Shown: positions 27,029 to 35,221, counted from the first letter of the stretch. The stretch is DNA of 64,000 nucleotides from Liquorilactobacillus hordei DSM 19519 (GCF_019443985.1 NZ_CP049303.1:1364001-1428000), one strand, 5' to 3'. Made by a program: numbers and translations. Notes: generated by a model not told the origin, from the sequence alone.

Positions 27029-27422
27029 TATGCAAAACAGTATATGGTTTATGGGCCTTGAATTGTTGCTTGAGCAAGTTAGGTACCACCTGTCCAACAT
27101 GACCATGATATGAGTTGTACCGACCAGAATGTTTTGAAAAAAGAGTAACTTTCAGACCCATAGAAAACATAATTTTACGAACAGTTTCTAGACAAAGTTT
27201 AACATGATGCTGTTTTAAAACAAATCTCATGCGACGATAACCATAAGTTTGATGAGAGCGGGCAAATTCTTGCCGAATAATTTGTTTAACCTGACGATAT
27301 TTATCAGGCCGGTTTAGACAAGCTAAATGATAGTAATACGTCGAACGCGCAAGTCCCGCAACTTTTAAGAGCGTAATAAAGGGATAATCACGCCGTAATT
27401 CGTTAATTGTTTTAACTTTTAG
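27006..27422 (-). pseudogene. IS3 OrfB, 5' portion (disrupted)
   Basis: N-terminal part of OrfB ('MRFVLKQHHVKLCLETVRKIMFSMGLKVTLFSKHSGRYNS...KPYTVLH') ends at the IS1182 insertion just before the first catalytic Asp. The frame from the frameshift site near 27422 is otherwise the same as in copy 1. Confidence 0.85.
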
Positions 27423-27424
27423 TG

Positions 27425-27943
27425 CTATTTTTTGTTTCGAATTACGGCATCCAATTTTTTTAGATAAACATTCTCAATTTTAGTATAGGAAAGTTCCTGT
27501 TCTAAATGTCTGATTTGTTTTTGTTGTCTCTCTATTAACTGTTGTTCGGTCTTTTTCTTGGATGTTTCTTTCTTTTTCTTAACCATCTTGGGTCGTCCTA
27601 TCTTAGATGAAATTACGGCTTTAATTCCAAATTGCCGCATTAATTTAAGCCAATTATAAACGACTGTGTGGCTGATATCAAAGTGGATGGCTGTTTTTTG
27701 AATACTGGTAGAATGGTTCAAGTAATAGGTAATAACCGCTACCTTGAAATCATTAGAATAGTGTCGGCGTTTAAGCTGTTTAAGTCCGGTAGGACCAAAA
27801 GCTTTATAACGCGACACCCAAATTACTAATGGAGTATCACTCGGCATCTTATATTTCAGACACAGTGTGTGGAGTGAATTTTCACCATTTAAATATTCTT
27901 TAACTACTTTCAACTTAAAGCTGTAGGTATAATTACGTGTCAA
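27425..27943 (-). CDS. IS3-family transposase OrfA, copy 2
   Basis: Same protein as the copy-1 OrfA, from a TTG start with ttggagg upstream. Intact helix-turn-helix regions and coiled coil. Since the downstream orfB is interrupted, only the DNA-binding subunit can be made here. In IS3 elements OrfA alone can act as a negative regulator of transposition, which may dampen copy 1 (family knowledge, not shown here). Confidence 0.88.
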   Translation of the reverse strand: MTRNYTYSFKLKVVKEYLNGENSLHTLCLKYKMPSDTPLVIWVSRYKAFGPTGLKQLKRRHYSNDFKVAVITYYLNHSTSIQKTAIHFDISHTVVYNWLKLMRQFGIKAVISSKIGRPKMVKKKKETSKKKTEQQLIERQQKQIRHLEQELSYTKIENVYLKKLDAVIRNKK

Positions 27944-28024
27944 AAAAGCACCTCCAAAACTTGATTTACATGTCCAAGTTTTGTAAGGCACTTCACTTAT
28001 GGCACACTCCCGTGAATCTTAGAA

Positions 28025-28456
28025 CTATTCTTCATGACCAAAGCGTTTAAGATATTCGCGAAATGATTCGTTATCGTTTATACTCCCATGTAATTTTTTT
28101 TCATACCAATTAATTTTATCTGTAAGAATTTCTAGATGTTTTTGTGTTTGTACTATCGAAGATTCTAGCTTAATTTGAGTTGATTTTAAAAGCGCAAGTC
28201 GTTTCTTTATTGTTGTGTCACCCTCTGCACGCCATGTAACATATTGTTTTAAGTCATCAATAGACATACCAGTGCCTTTTAGATGCTGAATGAACTTAAG
28301 CCATTCAATATCTTCTTTGAGAAAGTATCTTTGGCCATTTAAATTTCTAGGTATCTGTAATATACCTTCTTTTTCATAGTACCTAATTGTTGAATCAGGA
28401 ATATGAAGTAGTTTTGCAGTTGTACCGATAGAATATTTAAATATTTGCTCTTTCAT
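28025..28456 (-). CDS. MerR family regulator, AdhR/NmlR-like (aldehyde stress)
   Basis: 143 residues. MerR winged helix 'YSIGTTAKLLHIPDSTIRYYEKEGILQIPRNLNGQRYFLKEDIEWLKFIQHLKGTGMSIDDLKQYV' followed by a coiled-coil dimerisation helix to residue about 130. Divergent from a cupin/carboxymuconolactone-decarboxylase operon whose promoter holds the inverted repeat CTTAAAG-N4-CTTTAAG in a 19-bp spacer, the site described for the Bacillus subtilis carbonyl-stress regulator AdhR. It probably twists this promoter into activity when electrophilic aldehydes modify it. No conserved metal-site cysteines are seen. Confidence 0.85.
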   Translation of the reverse strand: MKEQIFKYSIGTTAKLLHIPDSTIRYYEKEGILQIPRNLNGQRYFLKEDIEWLKFIQHLKGTGMSIDDLKQYVTWRAEGDTTIKKRLALLKSTQIKLESSIVQTQKHLEILTDKINWYEKKLHGSINDNESFREYLKRFGHEE

Positions 28457-28476
28457 AAATATTTGATTCCTTCCAC

Positions 28477-28507
28477 TTGACTTAAAGCTAACTTTAAGTA
28501 ATAGAAT
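28477..28507 (+). promoter_or_regulatory. MerR-type promoter with AdhR-like operator
   Basis: -35 TTGACT (28477-28482), 19-bp spacer, -10 TAGAAT (28502-28507). The spacer contains the perfect-arm palindrome ACTTAAAGCTAACTTTAAGT (28480-28499). An overlong spacer with a centred palindrome is the hallmark of MerR-activated promoters. Confidence 0.85.
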
Positions 28508-28554
28508 AACACAAAAGTGTTCTTAAAGTATTAACTGAAGAAAGGAAGATATAG

Positions 28555-28968
28555 ATGAATGAGAATAAAAATATAAAAAAAGGAATTGTTTTCCCTCTTG
28601 GCTTAAAAAACGATGCTTATGCAAAATATTTTATGGGACAGAGTTATTTAAATGAGCTAGTCAATGATTCAGATTTGAATGTAAGTGTTGGAGTGGTAAC
28701 ATTTGAGCCTCAATGCCGTAATAATTGGCACATCCATCATAATGGATATCAAATTTTATTAGTCACAGGCGGTGAAGGCTGGTATCAAGAAGAGGGGGAA
28801 ATAGCTAAAAAATTAGTAGCAGGTGATGTAGTTGTTACACACGATGATATCAAGCATTGGCACGGGGCTACTAAGAATAGCTGGTTTTCGCATATTGCCA
28901 TCACAGCAGGAAGGCCCGAATGGCTCGAAGCAGTTTCTGATAAAGAATATAATAAGTTGGAGGAGTAA
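28555..28968 (+). CDS. Cupin domain protein
   Basis: 137 residues. Cupin motif 1 'NNWHIHHNGYQILLVTGGEGWYQEEG' and motif 2 'AGDVVVTHDDIKHWHGATKNSWFSHIAI' with the metal-binding His/Glu-like positions. Six bases separate it from a CMD-family gene, a pair often found together in Firmicutes redox-stress loci. Probably a metal-dependent enzyme or carbonyl-handling protein induced by the divergent MerR regulator. Good gaaaggaag ribosome site. Confidence 0.88.
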   Translation: MNENKNIKKGIVFPLGLKNDAYAKYFMGQSYLNELVNDSDLNVSVGVVTFEPQCRNNWHIHHNGYQILLVTGGEGWYQEEGEIAKKLVAGDVVVTHDDIKHWHGATKNSWFSHIAITAGRPEWLEAVSDKEYNKLEE

Positions 28969-28974
28969 TTTTTT

Positions 28975-29289
28975 ATGAAGAAAAAACAAACAGCTGGACA
29001 TGATATTTTAGGAAGCTTTGCTCCAAAATTTGCAGAGTTAAATGATGATGTTTTATTTGATCAGATTTGGTCACGTGAAGAGCAGCTAGCGCTACATCAA
29101 AGAAGTTTAATTACTATTGCTGCATTGATTTCAACGGGGAATTTTGAACAACTTGATGCCCATCTTAAAATCGGAAAAGAAAATGGAATAACCAAAGCTG
29201 AAATTTCAGAAGTAATTACTCACTTAGCTTTTTATGTAGGCTGGCCGAAAGCGTGGTCGGCGTTTAATAGAGCTAAGTCTATATTTTAA
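28975..29289 (+). CDS. Carboxymuconolactone decarboxylase (CMD) family protein
   Basis: 104 residues. 'LHQRSLITIAALISTGNFEQLDAHLKIGKENGITKAEISEVITHLAFYVGWPKAWSAFNRAK' matches CMD. The family's peroxidase-type CxxC is absent, so an AhpD-like activity is not expected. Starts 6 bp after the cupin gene with ggaggag overlapping its end. In Bacillus subtilis a CMD gene (yraC) belongs to the AdhR regulon, which supports a role in aldehyde or quinone stress. Confidence 0.88.
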   Translation: MKKKQTAGHDILGSFAPKFAELNDDVLFDQIWSREEQLALHQRSLITIAALISTGNFEQLDAHLKIGKENGITKAEISEVITHLAFYVGWPKAWSAFNRAKSIF

Positions 29290-29355
29290 TTATTAATCTG
29301 AATCGGTTTTGAACACCTAGTTTTAAATTTAAAAAGACAAAATAATTATCTTGCA

Positions 29356-29386
29356 TTGAAGTGGACTTTAAGGCTTAAAATATATT
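29356..29386 (+). promoter_or_regulatory. Second MerR-type promoter
   Basis: -35 TTGAAG (29356-29361), 19-bp spacer with the imperfect dyad ACTTTAAGGCTTAAAA, -10 TATATT (29381-29386). It precedes the broken merR and alcohol dehydrogenase genes. The dyad uses the same half-sites as the AdhR-like operator at 28480 but with different spacing. Confidence 0.6.
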
Positions 29387-29469
29387 CAACAAAGGAAAAA
29401 AGAGGTTACTAATTATAGTCGATTTGTAAAGTAGGAAAGTGGGTTAATCAGTGATAGGGAGGATAATGA

Positions 29470-29889
29470 ATGAATGTTAAAGAAACGAGTGAAATAACGG
29501 GTGTTTCAACTGCGGCAATTAGATATTATGAAAAAGAAAAATTGCTGCCAGAAATTGATAGAGATATTAATGGGAATCGCGAAATTGATGAGTGAATCAT
29601 TAAACGAATTACATTTATTCTTAAGATGAGAGCAGCTGGAATGAGTGTAGATAATCTTAGAAAGTATATGCAGTTAGTTGATGCTCCAGGAGATAATGCA
29701 CAGAAACAGATTGCTTTATTGAAAGAGCAATTAATACAGATGGAAGAAAAAAGAAATAATATTCAGGCTGCCGTTGAACTTTTACATTATAAATTAGACC
29801 ATTATTATGATCACGTTAATTTAGCGGAAAAAGAATTAAAGCGGTTGGATCAGCAACATGATATAAGCAAGAAAATAAGAAATAACTAG
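29470..29889 (+). pseudogene. MerR family regulator, nonsense-disrupted
   Basis: One frame of 139 codons with an in-frame TGA at 29593-29595 where the family has Trp ('NREIDE-stop-IIKRITFILKMRAAGMSVDNLRKYMQLV', usually 'D..WI..I..LR..GMS'). The N-terminal helix-turn-helix (41 codons) is separated from the effector helix, so the regulator is probably inactive. Lies 23 bp before an alcohol dehydrogenase gene that it presumably controlled. Confidence 0.88.
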
Positions 29890-29912
29890 TTAAGTTAATA
29901 GGAGGAATTTTA

Positions 29913-30950
29913 ATGAAAGCAACAGTATTTATTAGACCTGGGGAGGTCAGCATAAAGGATGTACCTAAACCAAAGATTCAAAAATCATCAGATGCGATTA
30001 TCCATGTAGTCAGAGCGAGCGTATGTGGTTCGGATTTATGGTGGTTTCGTGGAATTAGCAAAAGAGAAAGTAATACGTTTGTTGGTCACGAAGCAATTGG
30101 AATTGTCACTGAAACTGGTTCTGATGTTCAAAACGTTAAAATAGGAGATTTTGTGATTGCTCCATTCACTCACGGATGCGGGTATTGTGTCGCTTGTATG
30201 GCTGGTTTTGATGGTAATTGTCTAAATCAGGGAGAAAAAGATGGTTCAGGCTATCAAGCGGAGTATCTTCGCTTTCAAAACGCTGACTGGGCATTAATTA
30301 AGATTCCTGGAAAACCCGCTGATTACAGTGAGGAACAATTAAATTCGTTCGTGACTCTTTCGGATGTTATGGCAACCGGTTATCATGCAGCTGTAACTGC
30401 AGAAGTTGCTAAAGATGATACTGTTGTCGTAATTGGTGATGGTGCTGTTGGTTTGTGTGGAATAATTTCTGCCAAATTACGTGGAGCGAAAAGAATTATT
30501 GCCATGAGTAGACATGAGGATCGACAAAAACTAGCAATTGAATTTGGTGCAACGGATATAATCGCAAAACGCGGTGCAGAAGCTGTCGCAGAAGTGCTTG
30601 ATTTAACAAATGGTGGGGCAGATGCCATTCTTGAATGTGTGGGGACCGAACTATCAACTGAAACTGCCGTAAAAGTAGGACACCCTGGAGCAATTGTTGG
30701 ACGTGTTGGTGTTCCCCAAAACTCTCAAATGAATACCGACAGTCTCTTTTGGAGAAATATTGGTCTGCGAGGTGGAATAGCATCAGTAACCACATATGAT
30801 AAGAAGTTATTATTACAAGCTGTTTTAAATGGAGAAATTAATCCCGGTAAGGTATTCACAAAAAAATTTGAGCTTGATGATGTGAAAAGTGCATATGAAG
30901 CAATGGATCAGCGTAAGGCAATTAAGTCTCTACTAATAATTGATAAATAA
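29913..30950 (+). CDS. Zinc-dependent alcohol dehydrogenase (MDR family)
   Basis: 345 residues. Catalytic zinc site 'RASVCGSDLWWF' and 'GHEAIG', structural-zinc cysteines 'GCGYCVACMAGFDGNC' and NAD(P) motif 'VVIGDGAVGLCGIISAKLRGAKRIIAM'. Strong aggagg. In an operon with a broken MerR regulator and next to the AdhR-like cupin/CMD unit, which suggests a role in reducing toxic aldehydes. With its MerR lost, expression may be uninducible or depend on the neighbouring MerR. Confidence 0.93.
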   Translation: MKATVFIRPGEVSIKDVPKPKIQKSSDAIIHVVRASVCGSDLWWFRGISKRESNTFVGHEAIGIVTETGSDVQNVKIGDFVIAPFTHGCGYCVACMAGFDGNCLNQGEKDGSGYQAEYLRFQNADWALIKIPGKPADYSEEQLNSFVTLSDVMATGYHAAVTAEVAKDDTVVVIGDGAVGLCGIISAKLRGAKRIIAMSRHEDRQKLAIEFGATDIIAKRGAEAVAEVLDLTNGGADAILECVGTELSTETAVKVGHPGAIVGRVGVPQNSQMNTDSLFWRNIGLRGGIASVTTYDKKLLLQAVLNGEINPGKVFTKKFELDDVKSAYEAMDQRKAIKSLLIIDK

Positions 30951-30959
30951 TATTCTTTT

Positions 30960-30983
30960 AAATAGTTGCAATTGCAACTATTT
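30960..30983. promoter_or_regulatory. 24-bp perfect palindrome: terminator and/or MarR operator
   Basis: Core TAGTTGCAATTGCAACTA with AAA/TTT extensions, immediately followed by more T. It can end the alcohol dehydrogenase transcript. It is also of the shape bound by MarR-family proteins, and a marR gene starts 48 bp downstream. Both uses are possible. Confidence 0.7.
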
Positions 30984-31030
30984 TTTTGTTATTATTTTCC
31001 TATCCATTAATGAAACGAGATGTGTCTTTT

Positions 31031-31486
31031 ATGAACGAAGATATTTTACGTAATATTGGGACAATTGCGAGAGCTCTTGATTCTATTAGCAATATCGAAT
31101 TTAAAAAAATTCAACTTGAAAAAGGACAATATCTTTATTTAAGTAGAATTTTTGAAAATCCTGGAATTACCCAAAGAGAAATCTCAGAATTATTATGTGT
31201 TGATAAAACGACTACAAATCGTGCTATTACCCGTTTAATCGAAAAAAAATTGGTAATAAAGAAGGATGATCCTAGTAATCAAAAAAATAAACTCTTGTTT
31301 GCTACTTTGACTGGGGAAAAATTATATACAACTCTTAGAAAAGAGAGTGACTATTCAACCAAAATAGCTTTAACAGGACTTAGTGTTACAGAGGCGGAAG
31401 AATTAAATTATTTACTTCTAAAAATGACAAAAAATGTTGTTAACAATTGGAATGAAGTAAAAAAAGGATATAAGAGAGTATATTAA
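31031..31486 (+). CDS. MarR family transcriptional regulator
   Basis: 151 residues from the ATG at 31031 (an ATG at 31010 is an alternative with no better ribosome site). Winged helix 'ITQREISELLCVDKTTTNRAITRLIEKKLVIKKDDPSNQKNKLLFATLTGEKLY' with flanking dimerisation helices. Followed after 13 bp by a GNAT acetyltransferase gene, so probably an operon controlled from the palindrome upstream. Confidence 0.88.
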   Translation: MNEDILRNIGTIARALDSISNIEFKKIQLEKGQYLYLSRIFENPGITQREISELLCVDKTTTNRAITRLIEKKLVIKKDDPSNQKNKLLFATLTGEKLYTTLRKESDYSTKIALTGLSVTEAEELNYLLLKMTKNVVNNWNEVKKGYKRVY

Positions 31487-31499
31487 GGAGGTCATTTTA

Positions 31500-32018
31500 A
31501 TGGTAACTAATTTAATAACAGTAACCAACAATGACATTGATACATTAAGACAAATTAGTATTGAAACTTTTTCAGACACTTTCGGAGCTGAGAATTCAAA
31601 AGAAGACTTAGAAAAATATTTAGAGTCTGCTTATGATTCACAGAAGCTAGAAAAAGAAGTTGAGAACCATGAAAGTAATTTTCAGTTCATTTACTATCAA
31701 AATCAGCTAGCGGGTTATCTCAAATTAAATATTGGTAGTGCACAATCGGAATTACAAAGCGATGACGCGTTAGAGGTCGAGCGAATTTATATTAAAAAAG
31801 AATTCAAGCGCTTAGGATTAGGAAAACAATTAATCTCATATGCCATTGATGAAGCTAAAAAAGCGCATAAGAAATACATCTGGTTAGGCGTTTGGGAACA
31901 CAATGAGGGTGCGATTGTATTCTATCAGAAACAAGGTTTTGTTGAGTTTAGTGAACATATTTTTGATTTAGGCGGCGATGAACAACGTGATATTTTAATG
32001 AAAAAATCACTAATATAA
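31500..32018 (+). CDS. GNAT family N-acetyltransferase (PaiA-like)
   Basis: 172 residues. Acetyl-CoA site 'VERIYIKKEFKRLGLGKQLISYAIDEAKKAHKKYIWLGVWEHNEGAIVFYQKQGF' (R-x-x-G-x-G, 'RLGLGK'). Overall order resembles the spermidine acetyltransferases of the PaiA group. Strong aaggagg. Cotranscribed with the MarR gene. Confidence 0.87.
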   Translation: MVTNLITVTNNDIDTLRQISIETFSDTFGAENSKEDLEKYLESAYDSQKLEKEVENHESNFQFIYYQNQLAGYLKLNIGSAQSELQSDDALEVERIYIKKEFKRLGLGKQLISYAIDEAKKAHKKYIWLGVWEHNEGAIVFYQKQGFVEFSEHIFDLGGDEQRDILMKKSLI

Positions 32019-32041
32019 TAATTAAATCTGATGAAGAATAG

Positions 32042-32165
32042 AGGGGCTAGATCAAAAGCTGATTTTTGATTTAGTCTTTTTATTCTTTTATTATGTAAAC
32101 GTATTTTATAAGGTAAAACTTTTCGTCTAACCTCAAATTATTCGTTTCAAAGTACTTAAATTTTA
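32042..32165 (+). repeat. Degenerate copy D of the 181-bp repeat
   Basis: Begins GGGGCTAGATCAAAAGCTGA and then follows the order of the repeat in the orientation of copies B and C: 'tttttgattta', 'tttattc', 'gtaaacgt.ttt.ataag', 'tcgtctaac.tc', 'aaattattcgt', 'caaagtact'. About two thirds of positions agree. The hairpin arms are eroded. Confidence 0.5.
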
Positions 32166-32175
32166 TCATTTTGAG

Positions 32176-32709
32176 TTATACCTCAATAAAAATACTATTT
32201 AGAATTCTTCCCATTTCAGCCGGTGTTTCTTTCATTCCTTCACTTAGCCACTGAATCTGAATGGAAATTACTGCACCAGCTATAAATGAAGCAAAATACT
32301 GATTTCGTTGCCTCTTAGTTGAAGGGTTGATGATTTTTTGTTCTAGCAAAAAGAGTTACACGGTTCGAAAGGTCTTGATTAAAGTATTTGTTAAACCAGC
32401 ATTAATGAGTAACGTGGTTTCAGTTGATTGTCGCTGCATTAATTGGAAGTATGCAGTCATAAATTGTGCAAAATCCATATGTGCAGCATGTGGCAAAATC
32501 CGCAAGTAGGATTTAATAGCCATTTCCTGATGGCGCGCTATGATTTCTTGCATAGACTTATAGTTTCGATAATAATAAGTACGCGAGACTCCTGCATTAC
32601 GACACAAAGTTGAAACTGTAATGTCGCTGAGAGGGTAATCAGCTAGAAGAGATAAGAGTGCTTTGTGTATTCGATTGAGTTTTAGTTTTTTTGTTTCCTG
32701 AGGTGACAT
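32176..32709 (-). pseudogene. TetR family regulator, nonsense-disrupted
   Basis: The frame from 32709 ('SPQETKKLKLNRIHKALLSLLADYPLSDITVSTLCRNAGVSRTYYYRNY', a TetR-type helix-turn-helix) hits TAA at 32356-32358 ('KTFRTV-stop'), but continues in the same frame 'LFLLEQKIINPSTKRQRNQYFASFIAGAVISIQIQWLSEGMKETPAEMGRILNSIF' to a stop at 32176. A single nonsense mutation therefore cuts off the last third of the ligand and dimer domain. Divergent from a DHA2 exporter that it probably repressed. Confidence 0.87.
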
Positions 32710-32804
32710 AGTTTACAAGTTTCCGCCTTTCTGTAACCTAATTATTTACTTCTAATATATCATTAATTACACTTACTGCATAACTTTAGTAAGGGGTAAT
32801 TATT

Positions 32805-34508
32805 TTGAAGAAAAAACAAATTATTATTTTAGTAACGATGGCTTTAGGGATTTTCCTTTGCATGCTTGACACAACAGTAATGAATATTGCATTACCAGCA
32901 ATTCAGACCGGACTTCACACAGATCTTAGGACACTTCAGTGGGCACTAAATGTCTATACAATCACTTTTGCAGCACTTACTATCCCATTAGGTAGAATTG
33001 CCGATCAGATAGGTCGTCATAAAGTCTATGTTGTAGGCCTAATTTTATTTTTTATTGGATCATTGTTATCTGCCACGAGTTCAACGGTCGCCTTGCTAAT
33101 TGCTGGGCGCGAGGTTCAAAGTATTGGTGCTGCTATTGTTTTTCCAGCCAGTATGACAATTGGTATTAATACAGTTGAGTTGGATAAAAGAAATCAGGCA
33201 GTTGTGGTTTTAGGAATTACGCAGGGACTCGCTGCAGCTTTTGGGCCAACAATAGGAGGTCTGATTACCCAGTTATGGGGATGGAGAGGTATTTTTTACG
33301 TTAATATTCCCTTGGTATTATCAGCGATTGTTATGTGTGTGTATCTGCTGCCAATGCGCAAGGAAAAAGTTGTGCGAGCTAAAATCGATGTTATAGGAAT
33401 GTTGTTGGCAATCGCTACATTGTTTTCGTTGACGCTTGCACTTGTCCAAGGAAGTGACTGGGGATGGACAAATAGTAAAATAATCTTTTTGTTTATCAGC
33501 TTTGCAGTGTCATTAGGATTATTCATCTGGCGTGAATCTAGTACTTCGGACCCTATGATTCGATTGGACTTATTTAAATACCGTCATTTTACAGGTGCTA
33601 TAGTTGTAACAGTTCTTTCTGGAATATTTTTTGTTGGAATGATGGTATTGATGCCAAGTTTCTTCACCAAAGTTCAGGGCTATACCGAATTGGAAGCTGC
33701 TTTAATGATTACTCCAGCTTCAGTAATGGTTTTCTTGCTATCTCCAATTAGTGGATTACTTTTAAAAAAAGTAGGAAGCCGTTTATTAATTGCAATAGGC
33801 CTTTTTTTCCTAGCAGTTGGTTATGTAGTAATTTCGGTCATGAACCCGAATCTTTATTGGCAATTTGCTGTCGCATGTATTTTGATTGGTGCTGGCTATG
33901 GTATAATCATCGGCCCAATTACAGTTTTAAGTGCAGGTGATTTTACGGGTGAACTACTTACGGCATCACAAAGTGTAACAGGTGTTTTTAGACAGATTGG
34001 GACTGTGCTTGCCGTCGCAATTTTTGTTTCGGCACTCTCAACTAATCTAGGAATTGCAAAAGCTCAAGTATGGTCAACAGCACAAAATGAAATTAAAAAA
34101 GTATCCGTTAGTCATGTGAAAAAACAACAAATCTTGCAGACAACGCATAAAAATCTGTATGGTGAAAAAACCACAGCTGCGGTAAATCATCCTGCTGTTA
34201 GTTCCCGTGCAGAATCCAAAATAATTGAATCTGAAACAAAACATTATCTAGTAAATCACAATGGAACTCAGTGGCCAGATGCTATTAAGAAAAAGATCCG
34301 AAAAGAAATTACTGCAATTGTAAAAATAAAGGTTAAAAATGTTAACCGACAAGTTGCTAATTATCATGAAAACATCACAAAAATTGTTAAACAGAAGATG
34401 ACACAGGCATTTATCAAACCATACCAAGTGGCAATGCCATTTGCATGGCTAATGCTAGTCACAGTTTTTATATTTGAAAAAACTAAGCGAAAGTCTAAGA
34501 ATATTTAG
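32805..34508 (+). CDS. DHA2 family MFS drug exporter (14 helices)
   Basis: 567 residues from TTG with aagggg upstream. Same family as the exporter at 13.6 kb: 'ALGIFLCMLDTTVMNIALPAIQ', 'GRIADQIGRHKVY', 'GLAAAFGPTIGGLITQLWGWRGIFYVNIPL'. Between the last two helices it too has a long polar stretch (about 130 residues, Lys/Glu/His-rich) predicted outside. Since the divergent TetR gene carries a nonsense codon, this exporter may be constitutively expressed. Confidence 0.9.
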   Translation: MKKKQIIILVTMALGIFLCMLDTTVMNIALPAIQTGLHTDLRTLQWALNVYTITFAALTIPLGRIADQIGRHKVYVVGLILFFIGSLLSATSSTVALLIAGREVQSIGAAIVFPASMTIGINTVELDKRNQAVVVLGITQGLAAAFGPTIGGLITQLWGWRGIFYVNIPLVLSAIVMCVYLLPMRKEKVVRAKIDVIGMLLAIATLFSLTLALVQGSDWGWTNSKIIFLFISFAVSLGLFIWRESSTSDPMIRLDLFKYRHFTGAIVVTVLSGIFFVGMMVLMPSFFTKVQGYTELEAALMITPASVMVFLLSPISGLLLKKVGSRLLIAIGLFFLAVGYVVISVMNPNLYWQFAVACILIGAGYGIIIGPITVLSAGDFTGELLTASQSVTGVFRQIGTVLAVAIFVSALSTNLGIAKAQVWSTAQNEIKKVSVSHVKKQQILQTTHKNLYGEKTTAAVNHPAVSSRAESKIIESETKHYLVNHNGTQWPDAIKKKIRKEITAIVKIKVKNVNRQVANYHENITKIVKQKMTQAFIKPYQVAMPFAWLMLVTVFIFEKTKRKSKNI

Positions 34509-34585
34509 GCAGCAATACTGAAATTAAATATTGTGATATACTTCGTTAAAAAAGCTTTGGTTGTATAAAGTAAAAGGAGCATAAA

Positions 34586-35221
34586 ATGAGTAATATTCTA
34601 CTTTCTTCACGGGCATTTATAAATAAAAAAATTACACGAAGTTTTATTAATTTACTAGGAAATGTAGATTTTGAGGCTGATCAGATAGTAATTATTGTTA
34701 ACTCAGTCAAGGAAGGAAAGAATCATCCTAAAATGATTGAATTACAGAAAACTGTCCAAGCATTAGGGTTCAAAAATGTTATTTTATTTGATGTTTTAGC
34801 AGATAATCCCATTATTCTAGAAAATGCTAAGGCAGTTATTTTAAATGGTGGCTATGAATTTTTATTATTGGATAATTTAAAAAAAGCTGGCATCATTGAT
34901 TTCTTGCAAAGTTTGGTTATAAAAGGAAAACCAATCTATGGAATAAGTGCTGGTGCAATTGTTTTGGGACCAGATCTTGATTTATATGATGAGCTTTACC
35001 CAGAAGATAATATTAATAATGATATAGATATGACTTCCATTAATGCAACTAGTTTTAGAATTTATCCGCATTATGATGTGCATTTGAAGTTAGACAGTCA
35101 TTTACAAGAAGCTATAAAAAATTTTGAAAAAAAGACTGGAAAGTTAATTACTAGATTAACCAATGAACAGGGAATTTTAATCAAAAATGATGAAGGCGTC
35201 TTAATAGGTCCAGATAAATAA
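34586..35221 (+). CDS. Peptidase S51 family protein (dipeptidase E-like)
   Basis: 211 residues. Catalytic Ser in 'GKPIYGISAGAIVLGPDL' (nucleophile elbow G-x-S-A-G-A), 'AVILNGGYEFLLLDNL' corresponding to the 'GG-N' region and 'FRIYPHYDVH' near the catalytic His. The family cleaves N-terminal aspartyl dipeptides (PepE) or cyanophycin. Cytosolic. aaaggag before the ATG. Confidence 0.85.
   Translation: MSNILLSSRAFINKKITRSFINLLGNVDFEADQIVIIVNSVKEGKNHPKMIELQKTVQALGFKNVILFDVLADNPIILENAKAVILNGGYEFLLLDNLKKAGIIDFLQSLVIKGKPIYGISAGAIVLGPDLDLYDELYPEDNINNDIDMTSINATSFRIYPHYDVHLKLDSHLQEAIKNFEKKTGKLITRLTNEQGILIKNDEGVLIGPDK

Larger units (their letters stand above)
24746..27990 (-). mobile_element. IS3-family element, copy 2, interrupted by an IS1182-family element
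   Basis: 23-bp inverted repeats at 24746-24768 and 27968-27990 match those of copy 1. Total length minus the 1796-bp insert is 1449 bp, 14 bp shorter than copy 1. The missing bases are the palindromic CTGACTGACGTCAG at the insertion point. orfB is split, with its 5' part at 27006-27422 and its 3' part at 24774-25232. The copy cannot make its own transposase but might be mobilised in trans by copy 1. Confidence 0.92.
24586..28011. repeat. 181-bp palindromic repeat, copy B, carrying IS3 (itself carrying IS1182)
   Basis: Outer segments 24586-24745 and 27991-28011 add up to 181 bp, the same as copy A, and align with it throughout in the opposite orientation. The end at 28011 reads, inverted, GGGAGTGTGCCATAAGT. 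The flanking repeat sequence differs from copy A at about ten positions while the IS3 proteins inside are identical. This suggests that IS3 inserted separately into two repeat copies, or that the IS copies were homogenised. Confidence 0.75.

Noticed and set aside
29593..29595. TGA read as tryptophan or selenocysteine
   Set aside because: TGA is used as a normal stop elsewhere in the window, and TAG and TAA nonsense codons break other genes in the same manner.
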